Below are positions 29,622 to 37,315 of a stretch of 64,000 nt of DNA, piece by piece. The translations under genes were made by a program, and so were the position numbers. The DNA lies in contig CAWGXG010000005.1 of NCBI GenBank assembly GCA_963826505.1, forward strand, positions 1 through 64,000. Direction: 5' to 3'. The notes under the pieces are model-generated. The model did no database searches. It was not told where the DNA came from and saw nothing but the letters and a program-made list of their open reading frames with translations. Each line of letters starts with the position of its first letter. Position 1 is the first letter of the stretch. This stretch comes from CAWGXG01 sp963826505. GTDB lineage: Bacteria > Chloroflexota > Anaerolineae > Aggregatilineales > Aggregatilineaceae.

Positions 29622-29909
29622 ATGAGCAATGACCGCGTCTACTATAGTCACGACGCCGAAACACAGGCCAAACGTGAAACAATCGCCTTAACTATGCTGG
29701 CTTTGACCCTTGGGTTGGGCATCGGAGCGTTGTTGGCCTTACTCTTTGCCCCCTCGTCTGGCAAAAAAGCCCGGCACGAGCTTGCCAAGAGTATGGGTCA
29801 AGACTGGGAGAATAGCCGCGATGCGGTTGACCCGATGGTGAAACGGCTCGAAGAAAAATTCGGTGAGCTGCTCAAAACTATCGAAGAGCGCATCACTCAC
29901 CTGACGTGA
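29622..29909 (+). CDS. YtxH-type membrane protein
   Basis: 95 residues; the second of two adjacent ATGs is preferred because AGAGGGG is then 6-7 bases away. One N-terminal membrane helix (ALTLGLGIGALLALLFAP) is followed by the YtxH-family signature APSSGKKARHELAKSMG and an amphipathic helical tail with many Glu/Lys. Such proteins are general-stress-associated, tail-out membrane proteins without known activity. It lies 88 bases after the first GlsB-type gene. Confidence 0.8.
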   Translation: MSNDRVYYSHDAETQAKRETIALTMLALTLGLGIGALLALLFAPSSGKKARHELAKSMGQDWENSRDAVDPMVKRLEEKFGELLKTIEERITHLT

Positions 29910-29935
29910 AGCATAAGTGAGGAGCTGAGACCGTT

Positions 29936-30360
29936 ATGACCGAGACCGAACTTCGCAATCAGGAGTTGAACCGGCACGAAGAAAAGTCGACCAGAATGTG
30001 GAACGCCATCAGGCGATGAATCTGGACGAAAAGAAACGGGGTATCGCGGTGGCCAATCAGAATTCCGCCGTCGCGCGTATCGTCAATATCGTTTACTTCC
30101 TGTTCGGCGCGTTGGAACTGCTGTTAGCCGTTCGCGTGATTTTTCACCTCATCAGCGTCAACCCGGATAACGGCTTCGCCAGATTCATTGAGGATCTGTC
30201 ATCGCCCTTCGTGGCATTGTTTGCGAGTTTGCTGACAAACCCGACGTTGGGTACGACGGGCGTGCTGGAAGTCACCACGCTGATCGCCATGCTGGTCTAC
30301 ACGATAGTGGCCTGGCTGCTCGCTCGGTTAATCTGGTTGTCGCTGAGTCGTTCGCATTAA
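29936..30360 (+). pseudogene. YggT-family membrane protein, one frameshift near the N-terminus
   Basis: An ATG at 29936 opens MTETELRNQELNRHEEK, which leaves frame at an A4 run near 29976. With five A residues the reading would be EEKVDQNVERHQAMNLDEKK and join the frame that runs to 30360. The body has paired hydrophobic helices typical of YggT (IVYFLFGALELLLAVRVIFHLI, LEVTTLIAMLVYTIVAWLLARLIW). If the break is real, translation could restart at 29998 (MERHQ) and give a nearly complete 120-residue protein. Homopolymer position makes a sequencing indel a serious alternative. Confidence 0.75.
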
Positions 30361-30415
30361 GTACGGAATGGTTGTGCCACTCCAAGTTCAGTGAGTTGAT
30401 GAAGAGGAAATGACA

Positions 30416-30625
30416 ATGCCTAAGAATTGGGAACAGATTTCAGGTCAGTGGAAACAAGTCAAGGGTGAGGCCCGAATGAAATGGGGTAAGTTAACGGATG
30501 ACGACCTGATGCAGGTCGATGGCAATCGCGACATTCTGGCGGGCAAACTTCAGGAGAAGTATGGCATTGCCAAAGAAGATATCAACAAACAGATTGACGA
30601 GTGGGCCGCTAAGTTGAAAGTGTAG
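30416..30625 (+). CDS. CsbD-family stress protein
   Basis: 69 residues, MPKNWEQISGQWKQVKGE followed by ARMKWGKLTDDDL. The start at 30416 gives about 8 bases to GAAGAGGA; the ATG 6 bases earlier would be too close. Matches CsbD in length and in the pattern W-x-Q-x-KG-x-x-KxxWGKLTDDDL...GKxQEKYG. Family members are small, soluble, charged proteins induced in general stress; mechanism unknown. A decayed second copy lies at 31525. Confidence 0.9.
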   Translation: MPKNWEQISGQWKQVKGEARMKWGKLTDDDLMQVDGNRDILAGKLQEKYGIAKEDINKQIDEWAAKLKV

Positions 30626-30731
30626 TGGCGCAGAGTTTCTGCATAATGCGACGGTCCAAACGGCCTAACAGTTATCCGCCTTAACTGCGTTCAATTTCGA
30701 GCATGGTAAACAACGAGAGGAAATACAGATC

Positions 30732-31031
30732 ATGGATCAAATGGGATGGCTTGCTTGGTCAATTGTTGGTGCGATTGCCGGATGGCTCGCCAGCAAGGTG
30801 ATGAAGACCAGTCGCAAACAGGGGCTGCTCATGAACGTCGTGGTGGGTATCCTCGGCGCGTTCTGGTGTGGCTTGCTGTTCCAGCAGTTCGGCGCAACGA
30901 GCACGATGGGCTTCAATATCTGGAGTCTCTTCGTCGCTTTCGTTGGCGCGGTAGTGTTGTTGGTTGTGATCCGTTTGCTAACCGGACACCTGAAGTTTTT
31001 GCCCAAGCAGCAAAGTACTACCAGACTATGA
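30732..31031 (+). CDS. GlsB/YeaQ/YmgE-family stress membrane protein, paralogue 2
   Basis: 99 residues, MDQMGWLAWSIVGAIAGWLA. It differs from its paralogues at the second helix, where VGGFLFEQFG reads WCGLLFQQFG, introducing a Cys, and it carries a longer C-terminal tail (LKFLPKQQSTTRL). Part of a CsbD-GlsB unit duplicated again at about 31525-32060. GAGAGGAAA precedes the ATG. Confidence 0.87.
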   Translation: MDQMGWLAWSIVGAIAGWLASKVMKTSRKQGLLMNVVVGILGAFWCGLLFQQFGATSTMGFNIWSLFVAFVGAVVLLVVIRLLTGHLKFLPKQQSTTRL

Positions 31032-31145
31032 TAGGAATTGGGCGATGATGCCCCGAATCCCTTCGAGACAACATTCTGTTGGATGAGAAAAGGTGCACAC
31101 GATAAAAGTGACCGTGTCTATTCATAATCACAACGGGAGAATACC

Positions 31146-31517
31146 ATGTACATCCAAATCAATACCGACCATAACATTGAAGGGCATCAGGCGCTGAACG
31201 CTCAGGTCAGTGGCGTAGTGGAAAGTGCCCTAACCCGATTCAGCGATCACATCACACGGGTGGAGATCCACTTGAGCGATGTAAACAGCGACAAGAAGGG
31301 CGGCGATGACGACATGCGCTGCATGATGGAAGCCCGCATCAAAGGCCGCCAACCCATCGCGATCACGCATCAGGCCGCCACCGTGGACCAAGTCGTTGAC
31401 GGTGCTGTAGATAAGTTGGTCAGCTTGGTTGAGACCACCCTCGGGCGGCAGCAACATCAAGAAAGGAACAGGACTGACCCGCCTCCGCCTCAGGAGGAAC
31501 TCCCAGAACTGTCATGA
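31146..31517 (+). CDS. HPF/RaiA-family ribosome-associated protein
   Basis: 123 residues, MYIQINTDHNIEGHQALNAQ. A single sigma-54-modulation/S30AE-type domain (VVESALTRFSDHITRVEIHLSDVN, MRCMMEARIKGRQPIAITHQA, VDGAVDKLVSLVETTLGR) with a short Pro/Glu-rich tail. It lacks the C-terminal dimerisation domain of long HPF, so it would resemble short HPF or YfiA, which bind the 30S subunit and silence ribosomes in stationary phase. Its place in a stress cluster fits a hibernation role; the family match is by pattern only. Confidence 0.8.
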   Translation: MYIQINTDHNIEGHQALNAQVSGVVESALTRFSDHITRVEIHLSDVNSDKKGGDDDMRCMMEARIKGRQPIAITHQAATVDQVVDGAVDKLVSLVETTLGRQQHQERNRTDPPPPQEELPELS

Positions 31518-31524
31518 GTGAGCC

Positions 31525-31676
31525 AAGAAAAAATGGGGTGCGTTAACAGATGACGTACTCCTGCAGGTCGATGGCAATCGCGACATTCTGGCGGGCAAAA
31601 TTCGGGAGAGGTATGGCATTGTCAAAGAAAACCTCAATAAATAGATGGGCGAGTGGGTCGCTAAGTTGAAAGCGTG
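31525..31676 (+). pseudogene. Decayed second CsbD copy
   Basis: Reads KKKWGALTDDVLLQVDGNRD then ILAGKIRERYGIVKENLNK, stop, MGEWVAKLKAW. The N-terminal third is lost into the end of the HPF gene, a TAG replaces a Gln codon of the intact copy, and the original stop has become TGG. It is the left part of a duplicated CsbD-GlsB unit. Confidence 0.8.
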
Positions 31677-31784
31677 GTTGGCGCAAAGGGTTTGCATCAT
31701 GCGGCTGTCTAAACAGTCCAGCAATCCATCCGCCTTAGCTGCGTTCAATTTCGAGCATGGTAAACAACGAGAGGAATATAGATC

Positions 31785-32060
31785 ATGGATCAAATGGGAT
31801 TTTTCGCCTGGTTGATTGTCGGGGCGATTGCCGGTTGGCTCGCCAGCAAAGTCATGAAGACCAGTCGCCAGCAGGGGCTGCTCATGGACATCGTCGTGGG
31901 TATCCTCGGCGCGTTCGTCGGGGGCTTTCTGTTTGAGCAGTTCGGCTCAACGGGCACGACAGGCTTCAATATCTGGAGCATCTTCGTCGCTTTTACCGGG
32001 GCGGTGGTGCTGTTGGCCGGAATCCGCCTGCTGACCGGACGCAGAAGACTTTTTGCCTAA
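31785..32060 (+). CDS. GlsB/YeaQ/YmgE-family stress membrane protein, paralogue 3
   Basis: 91 residues, MDQMGFFAWLIVGAIAGWLAS. DNA upstream (TTAGCTGCGTTCAATTTCGAG and GGTAAACAACGAGAGGAA) is nearly the same as before paralogue 2, so the two arose by tandem duplication together with CsbD. It retains the standard VGGFLFEQFGSTGTTGFNIW segment and ends GRRRLFA. Here the GlsB part stayed intact while its CsbD neighbour decayed. Confidence 0.88.
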   Translation: MDQMGFFAWLIVGAIAGWLASKVMKTSRQQGLLMDIVVGILGAFVGGFLFEQFGSTGTTGFNIWSIFVAFTGAVVLLAGIRLLTGRRRLFA

Positions 32061-32185
32061 GTAGTAAGGGTAACGTCGGATCGTGAAAAGGATACGGCAA
32101 TCCATCGCCCGTATCCTATAGTGCGCGGTATTCCCTAAGAAACGGATTGTTGCACACGATGGGAGTCTCTTGAAAGGAGATCTCG

Positions 32186-32500
32186 ATGAACCAATCAGTA
32201 ACACTTCACTTTGTGCCTGAACAAGTCATTGCGTGGGTGATTGTTGGCTTGATTGCCGGGTTATTCGCTGGTTTTCTGATTCGTGGGCGGCGTTTCGGAT
32301 TTATTTCGAGTGTCGTCGTCGGTTTATTGGGCGCCCTGTTGGGTGGGTTTCTGTTTTCGGTGTTGGGTATCAACATGCCCTCCGCCTTTGACGGCGGTAT
32401 GACGTTGGCCTGGGCGGATATGGTGGTAGCGTTTATAGGTGCCGTGATCATCCTGATCCTGTTTGGCGGCTTTTATCGCTCCCGTCGATCATTTGCCTGA
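32186..32500 (+). CDS. GlsB/YeaQ/YmgE-family stress membrane protein, paralogue 4
   Basis: 104 residues, MNQSVTLHFVPEQVIAWVIV. More diverged: an N-terminal extension of about 14 residues, Arg-rich loop IRGRRFGFISS in place of the Lys/Gln loop, and a different third segment (NMPSAFDGGMTLAWADMVVAFIGAVIILILFGGFYRS). Glycine spacing GLIAGLFAGFL and GLLGALLGGFLFSVLG keeps it in the family. GAAAGGAGA precedes the ATG. Confidence 0.83.
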   Translation: MNQSVTLHFVPEQVIAWVIVGLIAGLFAGFLIRGRRFGFISSVVVGLLGALLGGFLFSVLGINMPSAFDGGMTLAWADMVVAFIGAVIILILFGGFYRSRRSFA

Positions 32501-32596
32501 GCTCGCTACCCGTCTGTAGCTATCCAGCCGTGCTTGGTTCGTCACGCTTTCAATGTACTTCAGATCGATTAGCCTTGTGCGAAAGGTAAGTTGCTT

Positions 32597-34079
32597 ATGA
32601 ACGCGAATGATAAACGGCACCGTACTATTCTAGAAAATATCGCCCAGAAGGCGATGCTTGAAAGAGGTTTACTCCCTGATTTTTCCGCCGAAGCACTCGC
32701 TGAACTAGGCAGGATTCAGTCACCTGCAGGTATGAACGGTGAGCCGGTTCGTGACCTCAGGGAGCTTCTCTGGGTTTCAATTGACAACGACGACTCGCGT
32801 GACCTGGATCAGCTTACCTTTGCTGAGGCACTATCCGGAGACGTAGTAAAGATTTTTGTGGCGGTGGCTGACGTGGACTCGCTCGTCAAAAATGGTTCAG
32901 CCATTGATGACCAGGCTCGCCATAATACCACCTCCGTTTATACCGCAGCCCGGATCTTCCCCATGCTGCCCGAAAAGCTTTCCACCAATTTCACGTCCCT
33001 CAATTTCAATGAGGATCGCCTGGCTGTTGTCGTTGAAATGGTGATTGGCGCGGACGGATCCTTTCAGGATTCTGATATCTACAGGGCGGGTGTCCGCAAT
33101 CATGCCAAACTCGCTTATGACAGCGTTGCCGCATGGTTGGAAGGCAATGGCCGTGTGCCTGAGGCTGTGGCTGCTGCCAGTGGCCTTGATGAAAATCTAC
33201 GCCTGCAGGACAGGGTCAGCCCAACGCATGAAGAATTTCCGGCATATCCACGGCGCGCTCAGTCTTGAAACGATTGAGGCGAGACCGATTTTTGACGGCG
33301 ATCAAATCCGCGATCTCGGCGTGGAAAAAAAGAACCGCGCCAAAGAAATCATCGAGGATTTCATGATAGCGGCCAACGGGGTGACTGCCCGGTATCTTTC
33401 GTCAAGGAAATTCCCTTCGATCCGCCGTGTGGTCCGCACGCCCAAACGATGGGAACGGATTGTCGAGATCGCCCAGGAACACGGGAGCAAGCTGCCGGAT
33501 AACCCAGATTTAAAAGCGCTGGAGGAATTCCTGACAAAAGCGAAGGCTGCCGATCCGCTACGTTTCCCTGACCTATCCCTCTCTGTGATCAAACTTTTGG
33601 GATCCGGTGAATACATTGCAGAACTTCCAGGAGACGCTGCCCCAGGGCACTTTGGTCTCGCGGTAAAGGACTATGCCCATTCCACTGCCCCTAATCGCCG
33701 GTATACCGATCTGATTACACAACGTTTGTTGAAGGCCGCCATAGAAGGAAAACCTTTGCCCTACAGCAAAGATGAGCTAGGGATTCTGGCTGCGCATTGC
33801 ACGCAAGAAGAGAACGCCGCCAACAAAGTCGAACGACAGGTCGGTAAATCCGCGGCGGCGCTCCTGCTCGAATCGAGAATTGGTGAACAGTTCGATGCCC
33901 TTGTGACCGGTGCTTCGTCAAAAGGCACCTGGGCCCGGCTCCTCACGATGCCGGTTGAAGGGAGGCTCGTTCATGGGTTCGAGGGCGTTGATGTCGGTGA
34001 CCGGATTCGTGTTCAGTTGGTTTCAGTTGATATTGAGCGGGGATATATCGATTTCAAGAATGTCGACTCATCCAGATAG
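32597..34079 (+). pseudogene. RNase II/R-type exoribonuclease (RNB domain), one frameshift
   Basis: Start ATG 32597 (MNANDKRHRTILENIA). An RNB domain begins near residue 55 with the metal-binding Asp cluster SIDNDDSRDLDQLTF, continues DVDSLVKNGSAIDDQARHNTTSVYT, and breaks near 33220: DENLRLQDRV leaves frame, and the other frame resumes AQRMKNFRHIHGALSLETIEA to 34079, including YAHSTAPNRRYTDLITQRLL and a short S1-like end. One extra base explains the break. Restored length about 494 residues, without the N-terminal cold-shock domains of RNase R, so a minimal RNB enzyme of the type also found in stress islands. Confidence 0.85.
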
Positions 34080-34123
34080 TGATGCCAGAGCTGACTCTAG
34101 CGTTATGTGGAAAGGTGCAGTTG

Positions 34124-34524
34124 ATGAAGAAAGAGGTGGGTTTGTGGATTGACCACCGGCAAGCCGTTATTGTGACTCTCACTGATCAGGGGGAAGAAAC
34201 AAAACGAATAACGTCACACATTGAGGAACAAGCTCGGTACCCTGATCATTCCATTGGATCACATGATGACACAACAGAGATCAGGCGAGACAGACAAGAT
34301 CGACGTTTTGATGACCATCTCAGCAACTACTATGACGAGGTCGTCGCATGCCTTCGGTGATGCCAGACTCTATTCTGATATTTGGCCCTGGTGAGGCGAA
34401 GGGTGAGCTTCAAAAACACCTTGTGAGCCAAGCCCTCGGTGAGCGTATCGTTGGCAGTGAAACAATGGACAGCATGACGGACGGTCAGGTTGCGGCAAAA
34501 GTCCGACAGCACTTTCAAGGTTAG
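34124..34524 (+). pseudogene. Conserved unknown protein, frameshifted (possible eRF1-like fold)
   Basis: The first frame, MKKEVGLWIDHRQAVIVTLT through NYYDEVVACLR, then stops. The next frame supplies SILIFGPGEAKGELQKHL, then VSQALGERIVGSETMDSM and TDGQVAAKVRQHF, ending at 34524. Joined with one base restored it is about 133 residues. The pattern (start KKxVGLWIDHR, end FGPGEAKGEL...AAKVRxHF) resembles small proteins distantly related to release-factor-like or host-attachment folds, but I cannot name a function. The ribosome site AAAGG precedes ATG 34124. Confidence 0.6.
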
Positions 34525-34592
34525 AGGTTCTCATTACGGTTGGGACAGAACCGCCCAACAGTGGCAGGCAGATCAAGAAACGTGAGGAGCAT

Positions 34593-34856
34593 ATGGACAG
34601 CAAAACGAAAATGTCAACTGACGAAGCCCGATCGATTGGAACACAGCTTGGGATTAAATGGACGCAAATCGACCTGGAACAGTTTCGCCGCGGTCTCGTG
34701 GTAGAGCTCGAACATGGCACGCATGATCCGGAGACCGATGTCACCGGTGATGATCTCCTACTCACAGGAAAGATTGCGTGGGCGCATTTAAAAGAAATCC
34801 GGGACTATTACACGCGGTTGGACCGGCTCGAGGCCGAAGCCGAGAACGAGACCTAA
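34593..34856 (+). CDS. DUF5661-like small protein
   Basis: 87 residues, MDSKTKMSTDEARSIGTQLG. Pattern DEARxIGxxLGIxW...FRxGLxVELEHGxHDPxTDVTxDD...GKIAxAHLKEIxDYYTRL matches the small DUF5661 family often seen beside stress and hibernation genes. Acidic and soluble, with no membrane segment. Function unknown. It is in the same direction as the surrounding stress cluster. GAGGAGC precedes the ATG. Confidence 0.7.
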   Translation: MDSKTKMSTDEARSIGTQLGIKWTQIDLEQFRRGLVVELEHGTHDPETDVTGDDLLLTGKIAWAHLKEIRDYYTRLDRLEAEAENET

Positions 34857-34947
34857 CTGACCGATTGGCTATCGCCGGTTGCTGCGGGAGAGATGCAATA
34901 TTAGATTGTGCCTACCACACAGAAAGGAAACACTGATCATGACTTAG

Positions 34948-35214
34948 ATGGGATTTTTCGCCTGGTTGATTGTCGGGGCGATTGCAGGATGGCTCGCCGG
35001 TAAGGTGATGGGGACCAATCGCCAGCAGGGGCTGCTCCTTGACATCGTGGTTGGGATCGCTGGCGCGTTGATCGGTGGCTTTCTGTTTAACCAGTTCGGA
35101 GCAGAAGGCACGACAGGCTTCAATATCTGGAGTACCTTTGTCGCTTTTACAGGGGCAGTTGTGATTTTGGGCGTGATCCGTCTGGTTAGCGGACGCCGAA
35201 AGCGTTCCGCCTGA
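34948..35214 (+). CDS. GlsB/YeaQ/YmgE-family stress membrane protein, paralogue 5, with a stop at codon 3
   Basis: 88 residues from the second ATG, MGFFAWLIVGAIAGWLAGKV. Paralogues start ATG-x-CAA-ATG-GGA (M-D-Q-M-G). Here the sequence is ATG-ACT-TAG-ATG-GGA, so the original start at 34939 hits TAG at codon 3 and translation must begin at 34948, about 20 bases from AAAGGA. Stop-and-restart over three bases is plausible. The rest is fully conserved (GGFLFNQFGAEGTTGFNIW), so the gene may still be expressed weakly. Confidence 0.75.
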   Translation: MGFFAWLIVGAIAGWLAGKVMGTNRQQGLLLDIVVGIAGALIGGFLFNQFGAEGTTGFNIWSTFVAFTGAVVILGVIRLVSGRRKRSA

Positions 35215-35624
35215 CAAGTAAGAACAGAACCCTTGAAATTCCTATCTCCGCAGCAAGCTACGAAGCATTTCGGAATTTCATCCTACGGAACGGGTTTTGC
35301 GGAACACAACTCGCAGTAAGCTGGGGGGCATTAGACCCTCTCAATGAGTAAACTGGTCGGATTGCTTCGCCATAGCGATATTCTCAAGTAGCTGCATCTG
35401 CAATCAGGTGCGCAAACGGGGCAAACCGTATAAAAACGGTTCCCCACGGTTTTACGAAAAACGCCTTCGTTCCTTCTGGGCGTTGGTGATAGGGCATTTG
35501 CCGCACAGGACGTTCAACGTATAGCATATGATCATCTTTCAATGCGACCGGTTAGCAGCATAGGGTCGCCTAGACCTTATAATAGTTTTTATGAATGGAA
35601 GACGCCGTGACGGCGGAGGAACTG
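35215..35624. other. Intergenic region upstream of phosphoglucomutase
   Basis: No gene. GAAATTCC and GGAATTTC at about 35234-35280 can pair and may end the stress cluster. TATAAT at 35578-35583 is a good -10 for the phosphoglucomutase gene, without a clear -35. Confidence 0.4.
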
Positions 35625-37274
35625 ATGGAAGTCAACCCGCTTGCAGGAAAGCCAGCCGATCCAGCCTCACTGATCAATGTACCCAAACTCATCACAGCCT
35701 ATTATACGGAAACCCCCGATCCTTCAATCCCTGGGCAGCGGGTTTCGTTCGGTACCTCCGGACATCGCGGGTCGGCCTTCGACAAGGCTTTTAACGAATG
35801 GCACATCCTGGCTATCAGCCAGGCCATTTGCCTTTTCCGAAAGCAGAAAAAGATTGATGGTCCGCTGTTTCTCGGGATGGATACCCACGCGCTTTCAGTG
35901 CCAGCGCTCGCCACTGCCCTGGAAGTCCTGTCCGCTAACGGGGTCGAAGTGATGATCGCGGAAGGAGATGAATATACTCCGACCCCAGCTATCTCTCTCG
36001 CCATTCTGATTTATAACCGCGGACGTACGATCGGTCTCGCCGACGGAATCGTGATCACGCCTTCTCATAATCCGCCACACGACGGCGGCTTCAAATACAA
36101 CCCGCCTAACGGCGGTCCGGCGGAAGGCAACATCACCGGCTGGATTGAAGCGAAAGCCAACGAATTTCTGGAAAGCGGGCTGAAGGGTGTGAAGAGAATT
36201 TCTTTACAGAAAGCCCTGCGTGCATCGACCACACACCGCTACGATTTCCTGAATACCTACATCGATGAATTGGCTCAAGTGGTGGATATGGACGCCATTC
36301 GCGAGGCGAAACTCAGCCTGGGGGTCCATCCTCTCGGTGGGGCCGGTGTCCACTATTGGGAACCCATTGCTGATCGCTACAAGCTGAACCTCACGATCGT
36401 GAACCAGGCGGTAGATCCGACCTTCCGGTTCATGACGCTAGATTGGGACGGTCAGATCCGCATGGACCCCTCCTCGCCCTATGTCATGCAGCCCTTGATC
36501 GACTTGAAGGATCACTTCGAGATCGCCTTCGCTTGTGATACCGACCATGACCGGCACGGGATTGTCACGCGAAGCGCGGGATTGCTGCCCCCCAATCACT
36601 ATCTTTCGGCGGCTATCTACTACCTCTTCCAACACCGACCACATTGGCGCAAGGCCGCGGCGGTGGGCAAGACGCTGGTCAGCAGCCAGATGATTGATCG
36701 TATCGCCACCAAACTTGACCGTAAACTCTACGAGGTACCCGTCGGTTTCAAGTGGTTCGTGGATGGCCTGTTCGATGGCTCGCTCGGCTTCGGCGGTGAA
36801 GAGAGCGCCGGTGCGTCTTTCGTCCGCCTGGATGGTCACGTTTGGACCACGGACAAGGACGGAATAATCCTGGCCTTGCTGGCAGCAGAGATGACCGCCC
36901 GTACGGGGCGCGACCCTGGCCAGATTTACTCCGACCTGACGCGCGAGTTGGGTGATCCTGTTTACGAGCGTGTGGAGGCCCCCGCTACTTCGGAACAAAA
37001 GGCAGTGCTGGCGAAGCTCTCCCCGGAGCAGGTCAAAATCAAAGACCTGGCTGGCGAAAAAATCCAGGCTATCCTCACCCGCGCACCAGGTAACGGTGCG
37101 CCCATCGGGGGACTGAAGGTGGTGGCGGAGAGCGGATGGTTCGCGGCACGTCCGTCAGGGACTGAAGACATCTACAAAGTCTACGCGGAGAGCTTCCGTG
37201 GGGTCGAGCATTTGCACCGCATTCTGGAGGAAGCCCAAACGGTTGTCAGCGATACGTTAGCAGCCTCCTTGTAA
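35625..37274 (+). CDS. pgm: Phosphoglucomutase (alpha-D-glucose-specific)
   Basis: 549 residues from MEVNPLAGKPADPASLINV; GGAGG sits 6 bases before this ATG, and the start lines up with E. coli Pgm, so the upstream ATG at 35595 is rejected. Catalytic phosphoserine in TPSHNPPHDGGFKYNP (Ser near 147), metal loop DTDHDRHGIV, sugar-binding GGEESAG and phosphate-binding RPSGTEDIYK are all intact. It interconverts glucose-1-phosphate and glucose-6-phosphate. The glucan phosphorylase gene follows 41 bases downstream, giving a glycogen-to-glycolysis pair. Confidence 0.95.
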   Translation: MEVNPLAGKPADPASLINVPKLITAYYTETPDPSIPGQRVSFGTSGHRGSAFDKAFNEWHILAISQAICLFRKQKKIDGPLFLGMDTHALSVPALATALEVLSANGVEVMIAEGDEYTPTPAISLAILIYNRGRTIGLADGIVITPSHNPPHDGGFKYNPPNGGPAEGNITGWIEAKANEFLESGLKGVKRISLQKALRASTTHRYDFLNTYIDELAQVVDMDAIREAKLSLGVHPLGGAGVHYWEPIADRYKLNLTIVNQAVDPTFRFMTLDWDGQIRMDPSSPYVMQPLIDLKDHFEIAFACDTDHDRHGIVTRSAGLLPPNHYLSAAIYYLFQHRPHWRKAAAVGKTLVSSQMIDRIATKLDRKLYEVPVGFKWFVDGLFDGSLGFGGEESAGASFVRLDGHVWTTDKDGIILALLAAEMTARTGRDPGQIYSDLTRELGDPVYERVEAPATSEQKAVLAKLSPEQVKIKDLAGEKIQAILTRAPGNGAPIGGLKVVAESGWFAARPSGTEDIYKVYAESFRGVEHLHRILEEAQTVVSDTLAASL

Positions 37275-37315
37275 CAGCCGGTGAGGCTATCCAAGCATAC
37301 AGTGAAGGAGATTCT

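Noticed and set aside
35234..35280. Inverted repeat GAAATTCC/GGAATTTC as a strong terminator
   Set aside because: The loop is about 30 bases and no T-run follows, so it is only mentioned as a weak possibility.
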